This document shows positions 1-7,390 of a stretch of DNA of 64,000 nucleotides, in pieces. The position numbers were made by a program, and so were the translations under genes. Within the stretch, counting starts at the first letter, position 1, and each line of letters starts with the position of its first letter. The notes below the pieces were generated by a model, which made no database searches, was not told the DNA's origin, and worked only from the letters and a program-made list of their open reading frames with translations. The stretch is from Bradyrhizobium sp. MOS002 (GTDB lineage Bacteria; Pseudomonadota; Alphaproteobacteria; Rhizobiales; Xanthobacteraceae), in NCBI RefSeq assembly GCF_003020115.1, contig NZ_PYFX01000001.1, forward strand, positions 821,501 through 885,500. Reading direction: 5' to 3'.

Positions 1-36
1 CCCTGGGGTTATGGGTCCTGGCTTCGCCAGGACGAC
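1..36. repeat. Family A palindromic repeat, right end only
   Basis: The first 36 bases match the right end of the family A element seen seven more times in this window: a short ATGGGTCC arm leading into a CTGGC/GCCAG hairpin and ending in GACGAC. The left end lies outside the window. Like the copy at 24502, this one has T and A in the stem where most copies have C and G. Confidence 0.8.
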
Positions 37-150
37 AGCTGGGATTGAGGCGACATCGAACGCAAACCCCGGAAATATGTTCCCGGCGCCGCCTAATCCC
101 CACCCCCGTATTTTCCGTACATTGAAATTCCACGCTTTTTTGCCTCGAAT

Positions 151-181
151 GTTTCGTCGCACCCGCTCCGACGAAACAATT
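151..181. promoter_or_regulatory. Inverted repeat upstream of the ECF sigma gene
   Basis: GTTTCGTCG at 151-159 is the exact reverse complement of CGACGAAAC at 169-177. The longer string CCGACGAAACAATT at 168-181 occurs again at 976-989, just downstream of the sigma gene. GAAAC-like cores are common in ECF-dependent -35 elements, so autoregulation is possible, but I cannot place a -10 element with confidence. Confidence 0.35.
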
Positions 182-297
182 TGGCGGCGCACGAAACCAT
201 TTTCTCCTTTTCGTGCAGACGTCCCGAAACGTTGGCTCATTAACACTTTGGTCGAAGGAAACGCCGCTCGGTTGCGGCGCTACGGGGAGCCAAGTCA

Positions 298-909
298 ATG
301 CCGAACGTCATCGCCATCAACGCCCAAGCCAGCCAGAGCATCATTGCCGCTCAGGCGACCTCGGACGACATGCTTCTCGAAAGCATTGCCGACGGCAACC
401 GGACGTCCATGCACATCCTTTATTGCCGTCATAATGTGCGCGTCTACCGCTTCATCCTGCGGATCGTGCGCGACGCCACCACGGCGGAAGACCTCGTCAG
501 CCAGGTGTTCCTGGACGTGTGGCGGACCGCCGGCCAATTCCAGGGCCGCTCGCAGGTTTCGACCTGGCTGCTGTCGATCGCCCGCTTCAAGGCGCTGACC
601 GCGATGCGCCAGCGTCGTTTCGAAGACATCGACCAGGAAGACGTGCGTCAGATCGCCGACAATTGCGACACGCCGGAGACCTCGCTCGACCGCAGCGACA
701 CCAGCGCCATCCTGCGCGCCTGCGTTCAGAAGCTGTCACCCGCTCATCGCGAAATCATTACCCTGGTCTACTACCATGAGAAGTCGGTGGAGGAAGTCGG
801 ACAGATCATCGGCATCCCGCAGAGCACGGTGAAGACCCGGATGTTCTACGCCCGCAAGCAACTGGCCGAATTGCTTAAGGGCTGTGGCGTCGAGCGCTTC
901 GCCGCCTGA
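298..909 (+). CDS. ECF-type RNA polymerase sigma factor
   Basis: This 203-residue protein has the two-domain layout of extracytoplasmic-function sigma-70 factors. Region 2 spans about residues 35-105, including the run RDATTAEDLVSQVFLDVWR at 58-76. Region 4 spans about 137-190, with a helix-turn-helix around GIPQSTVKTRM. There is no extra C-terminal domain. It directs RNA polymerase to a small regulon, usually in response to an envelope or oxidative signal. No anti-sigma gene is visible beside it; the left neighbour is outside the window. An inverted repeat lies upstream and a strong terminator follows at 1071. The subgroup cannot be decided by eye. Confidence 0.9.
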   Translation: MPNVIAINAQASQSIIAAQATSDDMLLESIADGNRTSMHILYCRHNVRVYRFILRIVRDATTAEDLVSQVFLDVWRTAGQFQGRSQVSTWLLSIARFKALTAMRQRRFEDIDQEDVRQIADNCDTPETSLDRSDTSAILRACVQKLSPAHREIITLVYYHEKSVEEVGQIIGIPQSTVKTRMFYARKQLAELLKGCGVERFAA

Positions 910-1070
910 AGGCTAGATATTTCAATGAGATAGGGCATCTGTTTAGGCCCTACCCCGGACACGGAAGTGTTACCGCCGACGAAACAATTGAAACAAAGCA
1001 CAACATCAGGCGGAAAAACTTCCCTCCTATAAAGCTCACATACGGTTTCGTTAAACCTCCCAAGACCTCC

Positions 1071-1112
1071 AACGACCCGGACGGGATGCCCCCCTCCGGG
1101 TCGTTTTGTATT
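1071..1112 (+). terminator. Rho-independent terminator
   Basis: AACGACCCGGA at 1071-1081 pairs perfectly over 11 bp with TCCGGGTCGTT at 1095-1105, followed by a T-rich tail. The nearest upstream gene is the sigma factor, which ends 160 bases earlier. Confidence 0.8.
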
Positions 1113-1160
1113 TGGGGATGGACGGCTGCGGCGGTGCGCTTGAGTGAGGCGGCCACGTCT

Positions 1161-1271
1161 CTCTCATTCCCTCCCCCCTTGTGGGGGAGGGGCAGGGAGA
1201 GGGGTGCCACGAATTCGGACCTTTCCCGTGGCTACCCCCCCTCCCTAACCCTCCCCCACAAGGGGGGAGGG
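1161..1271. repeat. Family C palindromic repeat, paired
   Basis: Two G/C-rich hairpins lie in inverted orientation, each built on CCCTCCCCC/GGGGGAGGG arms around TTGTG or CACAA. A near-identical pair is present at 17518-17670, and shorter relatives occur at 6536 and 44268. The pair sits between the terminator and the ccdA-like gene. Confidence 0.75.
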
Positions 1272-1382
1272 AACGCACCGCCTCCGCGGCCCGCACCTCC
1301 TCCTCCGTCACGAGCACGTGACACTCGTAACAATCCGCCCATTGCCCCGAACCATCCTCGTGACCCCCATCACGAGTGCCCC

Positions 1383-2081
1383 ATGCTCGAACTCACCTTC
1401 GCTGTCCTCGCCGGCATCCTCACTATCGCCGCGCCGTGCACGCTGCCGATGCTGCCGATCCTGCTCGGCGCCTCGATCGGCCGCAGCTCGCATCTGCGCC
1501 CCGCGATGATCGCGCTCGGCTTCGTCATCTCGTTCTCCGCGACCGCGCTGCTGCTCGGCGCCATCACGCGGCTGTTCGATTTCGATCCGAACGTGCTGCG
1601 CGAGGCGGCATCGATCCTGCTGCTCGGCTTCGGCCTGTTGATGCTGTGGCCGGCGCCGTTCGAATGGCTGTCGATCCGGCTCAACGGCTGGCTCGATCTC
1701 GGCAACTCCGGCGCCACGCAGCGCGAGGGCGCGCTTGGCGGACTCGTGCTCGGCACCACGCTTGGCCTGGTCTGGACGCCCTGCGCCGGCCCGGTGCTCG
1801 GCTCGATCCTGACGCTGGTCGCAACCACTGAGAACGCGACCTGGGCCGGTACGCTGCTGATTGCCTACGCCATCGGCGCGGCGATTCCGATGCTGGCGAT
1901 CGCCTATGGCGGGCAAGCCGCGACCACCCGGGTGCGCAGTCTCGCGCGCATCTCGCCGCGGCTGCAGCAGGGCTTTGGCGTCGTCGTGATCGGCTTCGCG
2001 GTGGCCGCCTACTTCCAATACGACACGCTGATCGTGGCTTGGCTCACCGGCTTCTATCCCACCGGCCAGATCGGCCTGTGA
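1383..2081 (+). CDS. CcdA-like thiol:disulfide transporter
   Basis: This 232-residue, about six-helix inner-membrane protein carries reducing equivalents from cytoplasmic thioredoxin to periplasmic thiol proteins. The family's paired cysteines are visible at C19 (AAPCTLP) and C134 (WTPCAGP), each followed by proline-containing sequence. The ATG at 1383 is chosen because the helical sequence begins there and the upstream reading frame is repeat DNA. It lies 31 bases before a secreted thioredoxin, so the two form a split DipZ/DsbD-like pair. Members serve cytochrome c maturation or, as SoxV, sulfur oxidation; the exact client here is unknown. Confidence 0.85.
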   Translation: MLELTFAVLAGILTIAAPCTLPMLPILLGASIGRSSHLRPAMIALGFVISFSATALLLGAITRLFDFDPNVLREAASILLLGFGLLMLWPAPFEWLSIRLNGWLDLGNSGATQREGALGGLVLGTTLGLVWTPCAGPVLGSILTLVATTENATWAGTLLIAYAIGAAIPMLAIAYGGQAATTRVRSLARISPRLQQGFGVVVIGFAVAAYFQYDTLIVAWLTGFYPTGQIGL

Positions 2082-2112
2082 TCATCCCTCATCTTCACCG
2101 GAGGATTTTTCC

Positions 2113-2676
2113 ATGACTTTCAAACTGCTCGCCGTCTCCGCTGCACTGATCGGCATCGCCGTAACAGGCGCCGTCATCCCCGGCATCTGCGACGAGGCCG
2201 CGCGCGCCGTCCCTGTCGTCACCGCCGCCGCCAGCCAGGACAGCGCGCCCGACTTCGCCGGCATCAACAACTGGTTCAACTCGAAACCACTGAACATTGC
2301 CGATCTCCGCGGCAAGGTCGTGCTGGTGGACTTCTGGACCTATGGCTGCGTCAACTGCGTCAACACGCTGCCGCACGTCACCGACCTCTATGCCAAGTAC
2401 AAGGACAAGGGCCTCGTCGTGGTCGGCGTGCACACGCCGGAATTCCCGTTCGAGCGCTCGGCATCCAATGTGCAGGCGGCGCTGAAGCGCCACGGCATCA
2501 CCTATCCGGTGGCACAGGACAATGATTCCAGGACCTGGAACGCGTACCGCAACCGGTATTGGCCGGCGCAATACATCATCGACCAGAACGGCAAGATCGT
2601 GTTCCAGCACGAGGGCGAAGGCCGTTATGACGAGATCGACCGCACCGTGGCAAAATTGCTGAACTCCAGCAGCTGA
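2113..2676 (+). CDS. Secreted thioredoxin-like protein (TlpA/DipZ C-terminal type)
   Basis: This 187-residue protein has an N-terminal hydrophobic signal (about residues 1-22) and a redoxin domain from about 47. The CxxC active site is C79-V-N-C82 within FWTYGCVNCVNTLPHV, a form typical of the thioredoxin domain of DipZ rather than classical TrxA. It should act in the periplasm as an electron acceptor from the CcdA-like protein encoded just upstream. A purine-rich GGAGGA ribosome site precedes the ATG. It resembles SoxW/TlpA-type proteins; the final substrate cannot be told from sequence. Confidence 0.85.
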   Translation: MTFKLLAVSAALIGIAVTGAVIPGICDEAARAVPVVTAAASQDSAPDFAGINNWFNSKPLNIADLRGKVVLVDFWTYGCVNCVNTLPHVTDLYAKYKDKGLVVVGVHTPEFPFERSASNVQAALKRHGITYPVAQDNDSRTWNAYRNRYWPAQYIIDQNGKIVFQHEGEGRYDEIDRTVAKLLNSSS

Positions 2677-2713
2677 CGTCGTGCGGTTAGACAAAGAGTC
2701 CCATATGATAAGA

Positions 2714-2744
2714 GCCCGGCATGAGTCATCATGCATCGGCCGGG
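2714..2744. promoter_or_regulatory. Hairpin in the leader of the bd oxidase operon
   Basis: GCCCGGC (2714-2720) can pair with GCCGGGC (2738-2744), 75 bases before cioA. There is no T tract, so it is either a weak end for the thioredoxin transcript or a leader structure. Confidence 0.3.
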
Positions 2745-2818
2745 CGCTATGGTATAGCTGAGCAGCCAGATCGGCGCCCCCGCAGCCCACAACGTCTCGC
2801 GTTGTGACGGGAGCGCCG

Positions 2819-4228
2819 ATGCTATCGAACCTTGATCCCATCGTGCTCGCGCGAGCGCAATTTGCCTTCACGATGTCATTCCACATCGTGTTTCCGGCGT
2901 TCTCGATCGGGCTTGCAAGTTATCTTGCGGTGCTGGAAGCGCTCTGGCTGTGGACCGGCCGCGAAGTCTTCATCAACCTGTTCCACTATTGGCTGAAGAT
3001 CTTCGCGATCGCGTTCGGCATGGGCGTGGTGTCGGGCATCGTGATGTCCTACCAGTTCGGGACCAACTGGTCGGCATTTGCCGACAAGACGGGGCCGGTC
3101 ATCGGCCCCCTGATGGCTTACGAGGTGCTGACCGCATTCTTCCTCGAGGCCGGTTTCCTCGGCGTGATGCTGTTCGGTCTCGATCGCGTCGGTCCAAGGC
3201 TGCACTTTTTCGCGACGTTGATGGTCGCGACCGGCACGTTGATCTCGGCGTTCTGGATCCTCTCCGCCAATTCATGGATGCAGACCCCGACGGGCTACGC
3301 CGTCAATTCCGATGGCCAGTTCGTGGTCGCCGACTGGTTCAAGGTGATTTTCAATCCATCCTTCCCCTACCGGCTCGTGCATATGGTGCTGGCCGCCTAC
3401 CTGACGACGTCGCTCGTGGTCGGCGCGGTCGGCGCATATCATCTGCTGCGCGACCCGCATCTGGCCGGCCCCCGCGTGATGTTCTCGATGGCGATGTGGA
3501 TGGCGGCTCTTGTCGCACCGATCCAGATCCTGGCCGGCGACCAGCATGGCCTCAACACGCTGGAGCATCAACCGGCGAAGGTCATGGCGATGGAAGGGCA
3601 TTACCAGAGCCACAAGGACGGAGCGCCGCTGATCCTGTTCGGCCTGCCCGATCAGGCCGCTGGCCGGGTCGACTACGCGATCGAGATCCCGAAGCTGTCC
3701 TCTCTGATCCTGAAGCATTCGCTCGATGCGCCGCTCGCGGGCCTCGACACCGTGCCGCGCGAAAACTGGCCGCCGGTACCGATCACGTTCTGGTCGTTCC
3801 GTATCATGATCGCGCTGGGCTTCCTGATCTTCGGGCTGGGGCTGTTCAGCCTGTGGACCCGCTGGCGCGGCACCCTGTTCGATTCCCGGCCGCTGCACAT
3901 CTTCGCGCTGACGATGGGGCCGGCGGGCTTCATCGCAGTGCTCGCGGGCTGGATCACGACAGAGACCGGCCGGCAGCCCTTCACGGTCTACGGCCTGTTG
4001 CGAACCGCGGACGCCGCCTCGCCACTGGCCGCGCCCGCGGTAGGCTCGTCGTTGCTGGCCTTCGTCGTCGTCTATTTCATCGTGTTCGCGGCGGGGGCCA
4101 TTTACATTCTGCGCCTGATGGCGGCCTCGCCCCATCACGGCGAGCAGGGGCCAAGCGGCGACATGCCGGCGCGCGCCGCTGGCATCACGCCGGCCTCGGG
4201 CGTTGCGGGACAGGGTGCGTTGTCATGA
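2819..4228 (+). CDS. cioA: Cytochrome bd-type quinol oxidase subunit I
   Basis: This 469-residue multi-helix protein is the heme-bearing subunit of a bd-type terminal oxidase that oxidises quinol and reduces oxygen to water. H22 in the first helix (SFHIVFPAFS) matches a conserved heme ligand. The loop between the two halves is short, as in the cyanide-insensitive CIO group rather than E. coli CydA. The signature after it reads GRQPF, where most family members have GRQPW. The ATG at 2819 has GGGAG five bases upstream and is preferred over the GTG at 2804. The stop overlaps the cioB start. Confidence 0.93.
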   Translation: MLSNLDPIVLARAQFAFTMSFHIVFPAFSIGLASYLAVLEALWLWTGREVFINLFHYWLKIFAIAFGMGVVSGIVMSYQFGTNWSAFADKTGPVIGPLMAYEVLTAFFLEAGFLGVMLFGLDRVGPRLHFFATLMVATGTLISAFWILSANSWMQTPTGYAVNSDGQFVVADWFKVIFNPSFPYRLVHMVLAAYLTTSLVVGAVGAYHLLRDPHLAGPRVMFSMAMWMAALVAPIQILAGDQHGLNTLEHQPAKVMAMEGHYQSHKDGAPLILFGLPDQAAGRVDYAIEIPKLSSLILKHSLDAPLAGLDTVPRENWPPVPITFWSFRIMIALGFLIFGLGLFSLWTRWRGTLFDSRPLHIFALTMGPAGFIAVLAGWITTETGRQPFTVYGLLRTADAASPLAAPAVGSSLLAFVVVYFIVFAAGAIYILRLMAASPHHGEQGPSGDMPARAAGITPASGVAGQGALS

Positions 4229-5235
4229 TCGCCGCCATCGACCTCGCCACCCTCTGGGCGTTCATCATCGCCTTCGCGGTGTTCGTCTATGTCGTGATGG
4301 ACGGATTCGATCTCGGCCTCGGCATGCTGTTTCCCCTGTTCCCCGCCAAGGCCGATCGCGACGTCATGATGAACAGCGTGGCGCCGGTCTGGGATGGCAA
4401 CGAGACCTGGCTGGTGCTGGGCGGAGGCGGCCTGATGGCGGCCTTTCCGCTGGCCTACGCGGTGCTGATGCCAGCGCTCTACACGCCGATGATCGCGATG
4501 CTGATCGGGCTGGTCTTCCGGGGTGTCGCCTTCGAATTCCGTTGGCGCACCACCTCGGCACGAAACCGCTGGGACATTGCCTTTGCCTCGGGATCGCTGC
4601 TGGCGACGCTGGCGCAGGGCGTCGCGCTCGGCGCCATCCTGCAGGGCGTGCATGTCGAGGGCCGGCATTATGCCGGCGGCTGGTGGGACTGGCTATCGCT
4701 GTTCAGCCTGCTGACGGGAATTGCCCTGATGATCGGCTATTCCTTGCTGGGCGCCACTTGGCTCATTCTGAAGACCGAGGGTGCCCTGCGCGAGAAGGCC
4801 TACCGACTGAGCTGGGTTCTGCTGTTCGCGATGCTTGCAGCGATCGCAGTGGTCAGCATCGCCACGCCGTTTCTCAGCATTCAATACGCGCAGCGTTGGT
4901 TCGCCTGGCCGAACGTCGCCCTGGCCGCGCCGGTGCCGATCGCGGTCGCCGCCGTCACCGCGCTGCTGATGCGCAGCCTCGGGCAAAAGCAGGACTCCCG
5001 GCCGTTCTTTCTCGTCCTGGCCTTGTTCGCGCTGTCCTATGCCGGACTGGGTATCAGCATGTATCCCTTTATCGTGCCGCAGAGCATCACGATCTGGCAG
5101 GCGGCTGCGCCGCAGAACAGCCAGATCTTCATGCTCGTCGGCGTGGCCGGACTGGTGCCGCTGATTCTCGGCTACACCGGCTGGGCCTATTGGGTCTTCC
5201 GCGGCAAGGTCCGGGCCGGGAGCGGTTATCACTGA
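4225..5235 (+). CDS. cioB: Cytochrome bd-type quinol oxidase subunit II
   Basis: This 336-residue membrane protein is the partner of the preceding gene. The hallmark VVMDGFDLGLGM near residue 24 and SVAPVWDGNETWLVLGG around residues 51-67 identify the CydB/CioB family. Its ATG overlaps the cioA stop in an ATGA tetranucleotide, implying translational coupling and a 1:1 complex in the inner membrane. The stop codon in turn shares a base with the next start, giving a tight three-gene operon. The complex is expected to support respiration at low oxygen or in the presence of cyanide, nitric oxide or sulfide. Confidence 0.93.
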   Translation: MIAAIDLATLWAFIIAFAVFVYVVMDGFDLGLGMLFPLFPAKADRDVMMNSVAPVWDGNETWLVLGGGGLMAAFPLAYAVLMPALYTPMIAMLIGLVFRGVAFEFRWRTTSARNRWDIAFASGSLLATLAQGVALGAILQGVHVEGRHYAGGWWDWLSLFSLLTGIALMIGYSLLGATWLILKTEGALREKAYRLSWVLLFAMLAAIAVVSIATPFLSIQYAQRWFAWPNVALAAPVPIAVAAVTALLMRSLGQKQDSRPFFLVLALFALSYAGLGISMYPFIVPQSITIWQAAAPQNSQIFMLVGVAGLVPLILGYTGWAYWVFRGKVRAGSGYH

Positions 5236-5363
5236 TGCCGCGCAAGGCAGAGGCAAGGCCGCTGGGGCGACGGCTGATATGGTTTGCCGTTCTCTGGCTC
5301 AGCGGCGTGGGCGCCGTCACCGTGATTTCGTTCGGTCTCAGACTGTGGCTTGCGCCGAAATGA
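5235..5363 (+). CDS. DUF2474 small membrane protein, CydX-like
   Basis: This 42-residue protein has a basic N-terminus (PRKAEARPLGRR) and one membrane helix (about residues 14-36). Its ATG shares the last A of the cioB stop codon. Size, single helix and position after subunit II match DUF2474, the small protein that accompanies CIO-type oxidases and is thought to fill the role of CydX. It is easily missed because of its length. A direct role in assembly or stability is inferred from family and position. Confidence 0.85.
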   Translation: MPRKAEARPLGRRLIWFAVLWLSGVGAVTVISFGLRLWLAPK

Positions 5364-5428
5364 TCCGCCGGACGCCGCTCTGAGCGGAACCTGATTGTCC
5401 GCTATTCAACGCCAGAAGCCTATGCGGG

Positions 5429-6481
5429 ATGAAGCGGCCTTCCTTGTTGCTTGACTCCACGGACCCGTCCGTGGAGTTTCGCGAGCCTCGGAATCAGCCG
5501 CCCGCAATGGACGACGCGCCCACCAGCAACGACATTCGCCTTCGTGAAGGCGCCTCGATCGGGCAGCGGCTGGTCATGTCCGGCTTTGCGGCGGCCGTCG
5601 CGCTGTGCTTCACGCCGGGCCTTTTCACGCACGACACCCTGGAGGTGATCATCTCCGTGATCGCGCTGCTCGTGGGAGCGGCGTTCGTCGGCATCATCAT
5701 GCTGGCGCCGGCGGTGGTGTGGATCATCACGCCGGACGAGATCCTGATAGGGGAGCAGCGCCCGTTTGGAAAACTGCGGACGCGGATCGTCGCCAAGGAC
5801 GACATCAGCGGATTGCAGGTTCCCGGCAGCAAGAGGGCGAAAGCCCGCTTTCAGCTCGCCTTCACGCTGGCCTCCGGAGAACGCCTGACGTCGCCGCCGA
5901 TCGCCGACGTCACGCATGTGCACGAGACGGTGGCGCGGATCGCCGCGCAATTCGACGTTCCCGACGTCGAGTCTCCGGTCAATCCGCTCGATGCCAGCAA
6001 TCCCGAGATGCGCCTCGGCGACCCCCTCGAGCCGTTCTCGAAGAGAGACATCAGGATCGTCGCACTGATCGTCGTCGCATTGTGCGCCCTTCCCTACGCC
6101 TACAGGCTCTGGCGTGGCCTGTCGCCGGGGCCGGTCGACATCGCGCTGCTGCCGGTCGGCGCGATCGCCGCTTTCGGCGTTTCCCGTTGTGCCAATCTTG
6201 TGACCGGCGCCTTCTGGATCATCCGCCAAGGCGATATCCGCGTCGAACGCCTGTGGGGCGACGGCACGTTGCGCACCGACCACATCGAAGGGCGCGAGGT
6301 GAAGACGATCACGGTCGAGCGTCGCGGCCGGTCCGAGGACGAGCACTGCATCGTCGTGATCCGGTTGCTCTCAGGACAACGGTTTCGCAGCCCTCGCATC
6401 GGTTCGAGGCCCGAGGCCCGGGCCGTAGGCGCCGAAATCGTCCGACGGCTCGGGATCGCGGCTGAGAATAACCAGATCTAG
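5429..6481 (+). CDS. Membrane protein with two similar TM/PH-like halves
   Basis: I do not recognise this 350-residue protein by name. It has two hydrophobic hairpins (about residues 47-103 and 206-262), each followed by a hydrophilic beta-rich segment. The two hydrophilic parts resemble each other: GKLRTRIV aligns with GTLRTDHI, and LASGERLTSPPI with LLSGQRFRSPRI, each followed by a helix ending before a short hydrophobic residue. This suggests an internal duplication of a module like bacterial PH domains, which often follow a membrane hairpin. The start at 5429 is uncertain; an ATG at 5507 is an alternative. It stands alone between the oxidase operon and an L,D-transpeptidase gene. Confidence 0.75.
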   Translation: MKRPSLLLDSTDPSVEFREPRNQPPAMDDAPTSNDIRLREGASIGQRLVMSGFAAAVALCFTPGLFTHDTLEVIISVIALLVGAAFVGIIMLAPAVVWIITPDEILIGEQRPFGKLRTRIVAKDDISGLQVPGSKRAKARFQLAFTLASGERLTSPPIADVTHVHETVARIAAQFDVPDVESPVNPLDASNPEMRLGDPLEPFSKRDIRIVALIVVALCALPYAYRLWRGLSPGPVDIALLPVGAIAAFGVSRCANLVTGAFWIIRQGDIRVERLWGDGTLRTDHIEGREVKTITVERRGRSEDEHCIVVIRLLSGQRFRSPRIGSRPEARAVGAEIVRRLGIAAENNQI

Positions 6482-6535
6482 CTGGCATCTCGTGCGAATT
6501 GGGCGAAGTTGATCTCGCCGCTAGCTCGGTTCTGA

Positions 6536-6560
6536 GCCTCTCCCGCAAGCGGGGGAGGGA
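6536..6560. repeat. Family C short hairpin
   Basis: CCTCTCCCGC and GCGGGGGAGG flank an AA loop, giving a compact hairpin in the 264-base gap before the L,D-transpeptidase gene. It looks like a single arm of the paired family C repeats. No T tract follows, so I do not call it a terminator. Confidence 0.5.
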
Positions 6561-6745
6561 GCACATCGCGCCCCGCTCAGTGCTTTTCGCGCCATCCCCC
6601 GTTTGTGGCATTGCGGGCGGTCCGTCAAAAAACCAAAGCATTCTCGTGACATATCGTCTATGGGTGCCTTGAACTTGCCATGAAGATGGCCCTGAGATTT
6701 GATGGTTCCAGATGATTTTGGCCTTGGCCGCGGGGAGAGCTTGAA

Positions 6746-7339
6746 ATGACGGATTTTCGTCGCCTGACCGGGATGTTTGTGGCTGCGATCGGCCTGTTCC
6801 TGTCCGCGCCCAATGCCTACGCCCAGCAGCCCGACCGCGGCGACGAGCCGGGCCTGGTCGCAGACGATGCCTTCGAGCTCGATCCGGAATGGCAGAAGCA
6901 GGTCGTCTACTTCCGCACCACCGAAGCGCCCGGCACCCTCATCATCTCGACCGCCGAACGGCATCTCTATCTGGTGCAGCCCGGCGGTCGCGCGATCCGC
7001 TACGGCATCGGCGTCGGCCGCGATGGTTTTCAGTGGCAGGGGCTGGTGAACATCACAAACAAGAAGGAGTGGCCGGACTGGACGCCGCCGCCGGAGATGA
7101 TCCAGCGCCAGCCCTATCTGCCGCGCTTCATGGCCGGCGGCCCCGGCAACCCGCTCGGCGCGCGCGCCATGTATCTGGGCACGACGGTCTACCGCATCCA
7201 CGGCACCAACCGGCCCGACACGATCGGCACCAAGGTCTCCTCGGGTTGCTTCCGGCTCGTTAACCGCGACGTCGCCGATCTCTACGATCGCGTCCCTGTC
7301 GGCACCAAGGTGGTCATCCGGCAGAAGCCCGAGCTCTGA
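6746..7339 (+). CDS. L,D-transpeptidase (YkuD family)
   Basis: This 197-residue exported protein begins with a clear signal peptide ending near ANAYAQ (residues 22-27). The YkuD domain follows, with catalytic HGTN at 152-155 and SSGCFR with the nucleophilic cysteine C168. These enzymes form 3-3 cross-links in peptidoglycan or attach outer-membrane proteins to it, acting in the periplasm. There is no peptidoglycan-binding or LysM domain, as in many short alphaproteobacterial paralogues. The gene has a GGGGAGAGC ribosome site. It is 51 bases upstream of an amino-acid binding protein, with no evident functional link. Confidence 0.92.
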   Translation: MTDFRRLTGMFVAAIGLFLSAPNAYAQQPDRGDEPGLVADDAFELDPEWQKQVVYFRTTEAPGTLIISTAERHLYLVQPGGRAIRYGIGVGRDGFQWQGLVNITNKKEWPDWTPPPEMIQRQPYLPRFMAGGPGNPLGARAMYLGTTVYRIHGTNRPDTIGTKVSSGCFRLVNRDVADLYDRVPVGTKVVIRQKPEL

Positions 7340-7390
7340 TCTCCTCGCCCTGGCGAATATTCCTTTTCCCGATTATTTCGAGAGAGCAAC

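Larger units (their letters stand above)
910..1382. other. 473-base gap with terminator and repeat, no gene
   Basis: No convincing reading frame is present. The gap holds a second copy of CCGACGAAACAATT (976-989), a strong terminator (1071-1112) and a family C repeat (1161-1271). The 160 bases between the sigma stop codon and the terminator could be a long 3' UTR or a small RNA. Confidence 0.6.

Noticed and set aside
11..598. A plus-strand frame starting in the family A repeat and overlapping the sigma gene
   Set aside because: It runs out of frame through the sigma gene with Arg/Pro/Ser-rich text and has no domain.
2950..4224. A long plus-strand frame within cioA that continues in frame into cioB
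   Set aside because: Only the part from 4225 is cioB; the upstream part is an alternative frame of cioA with Arg/Gly-rich text.
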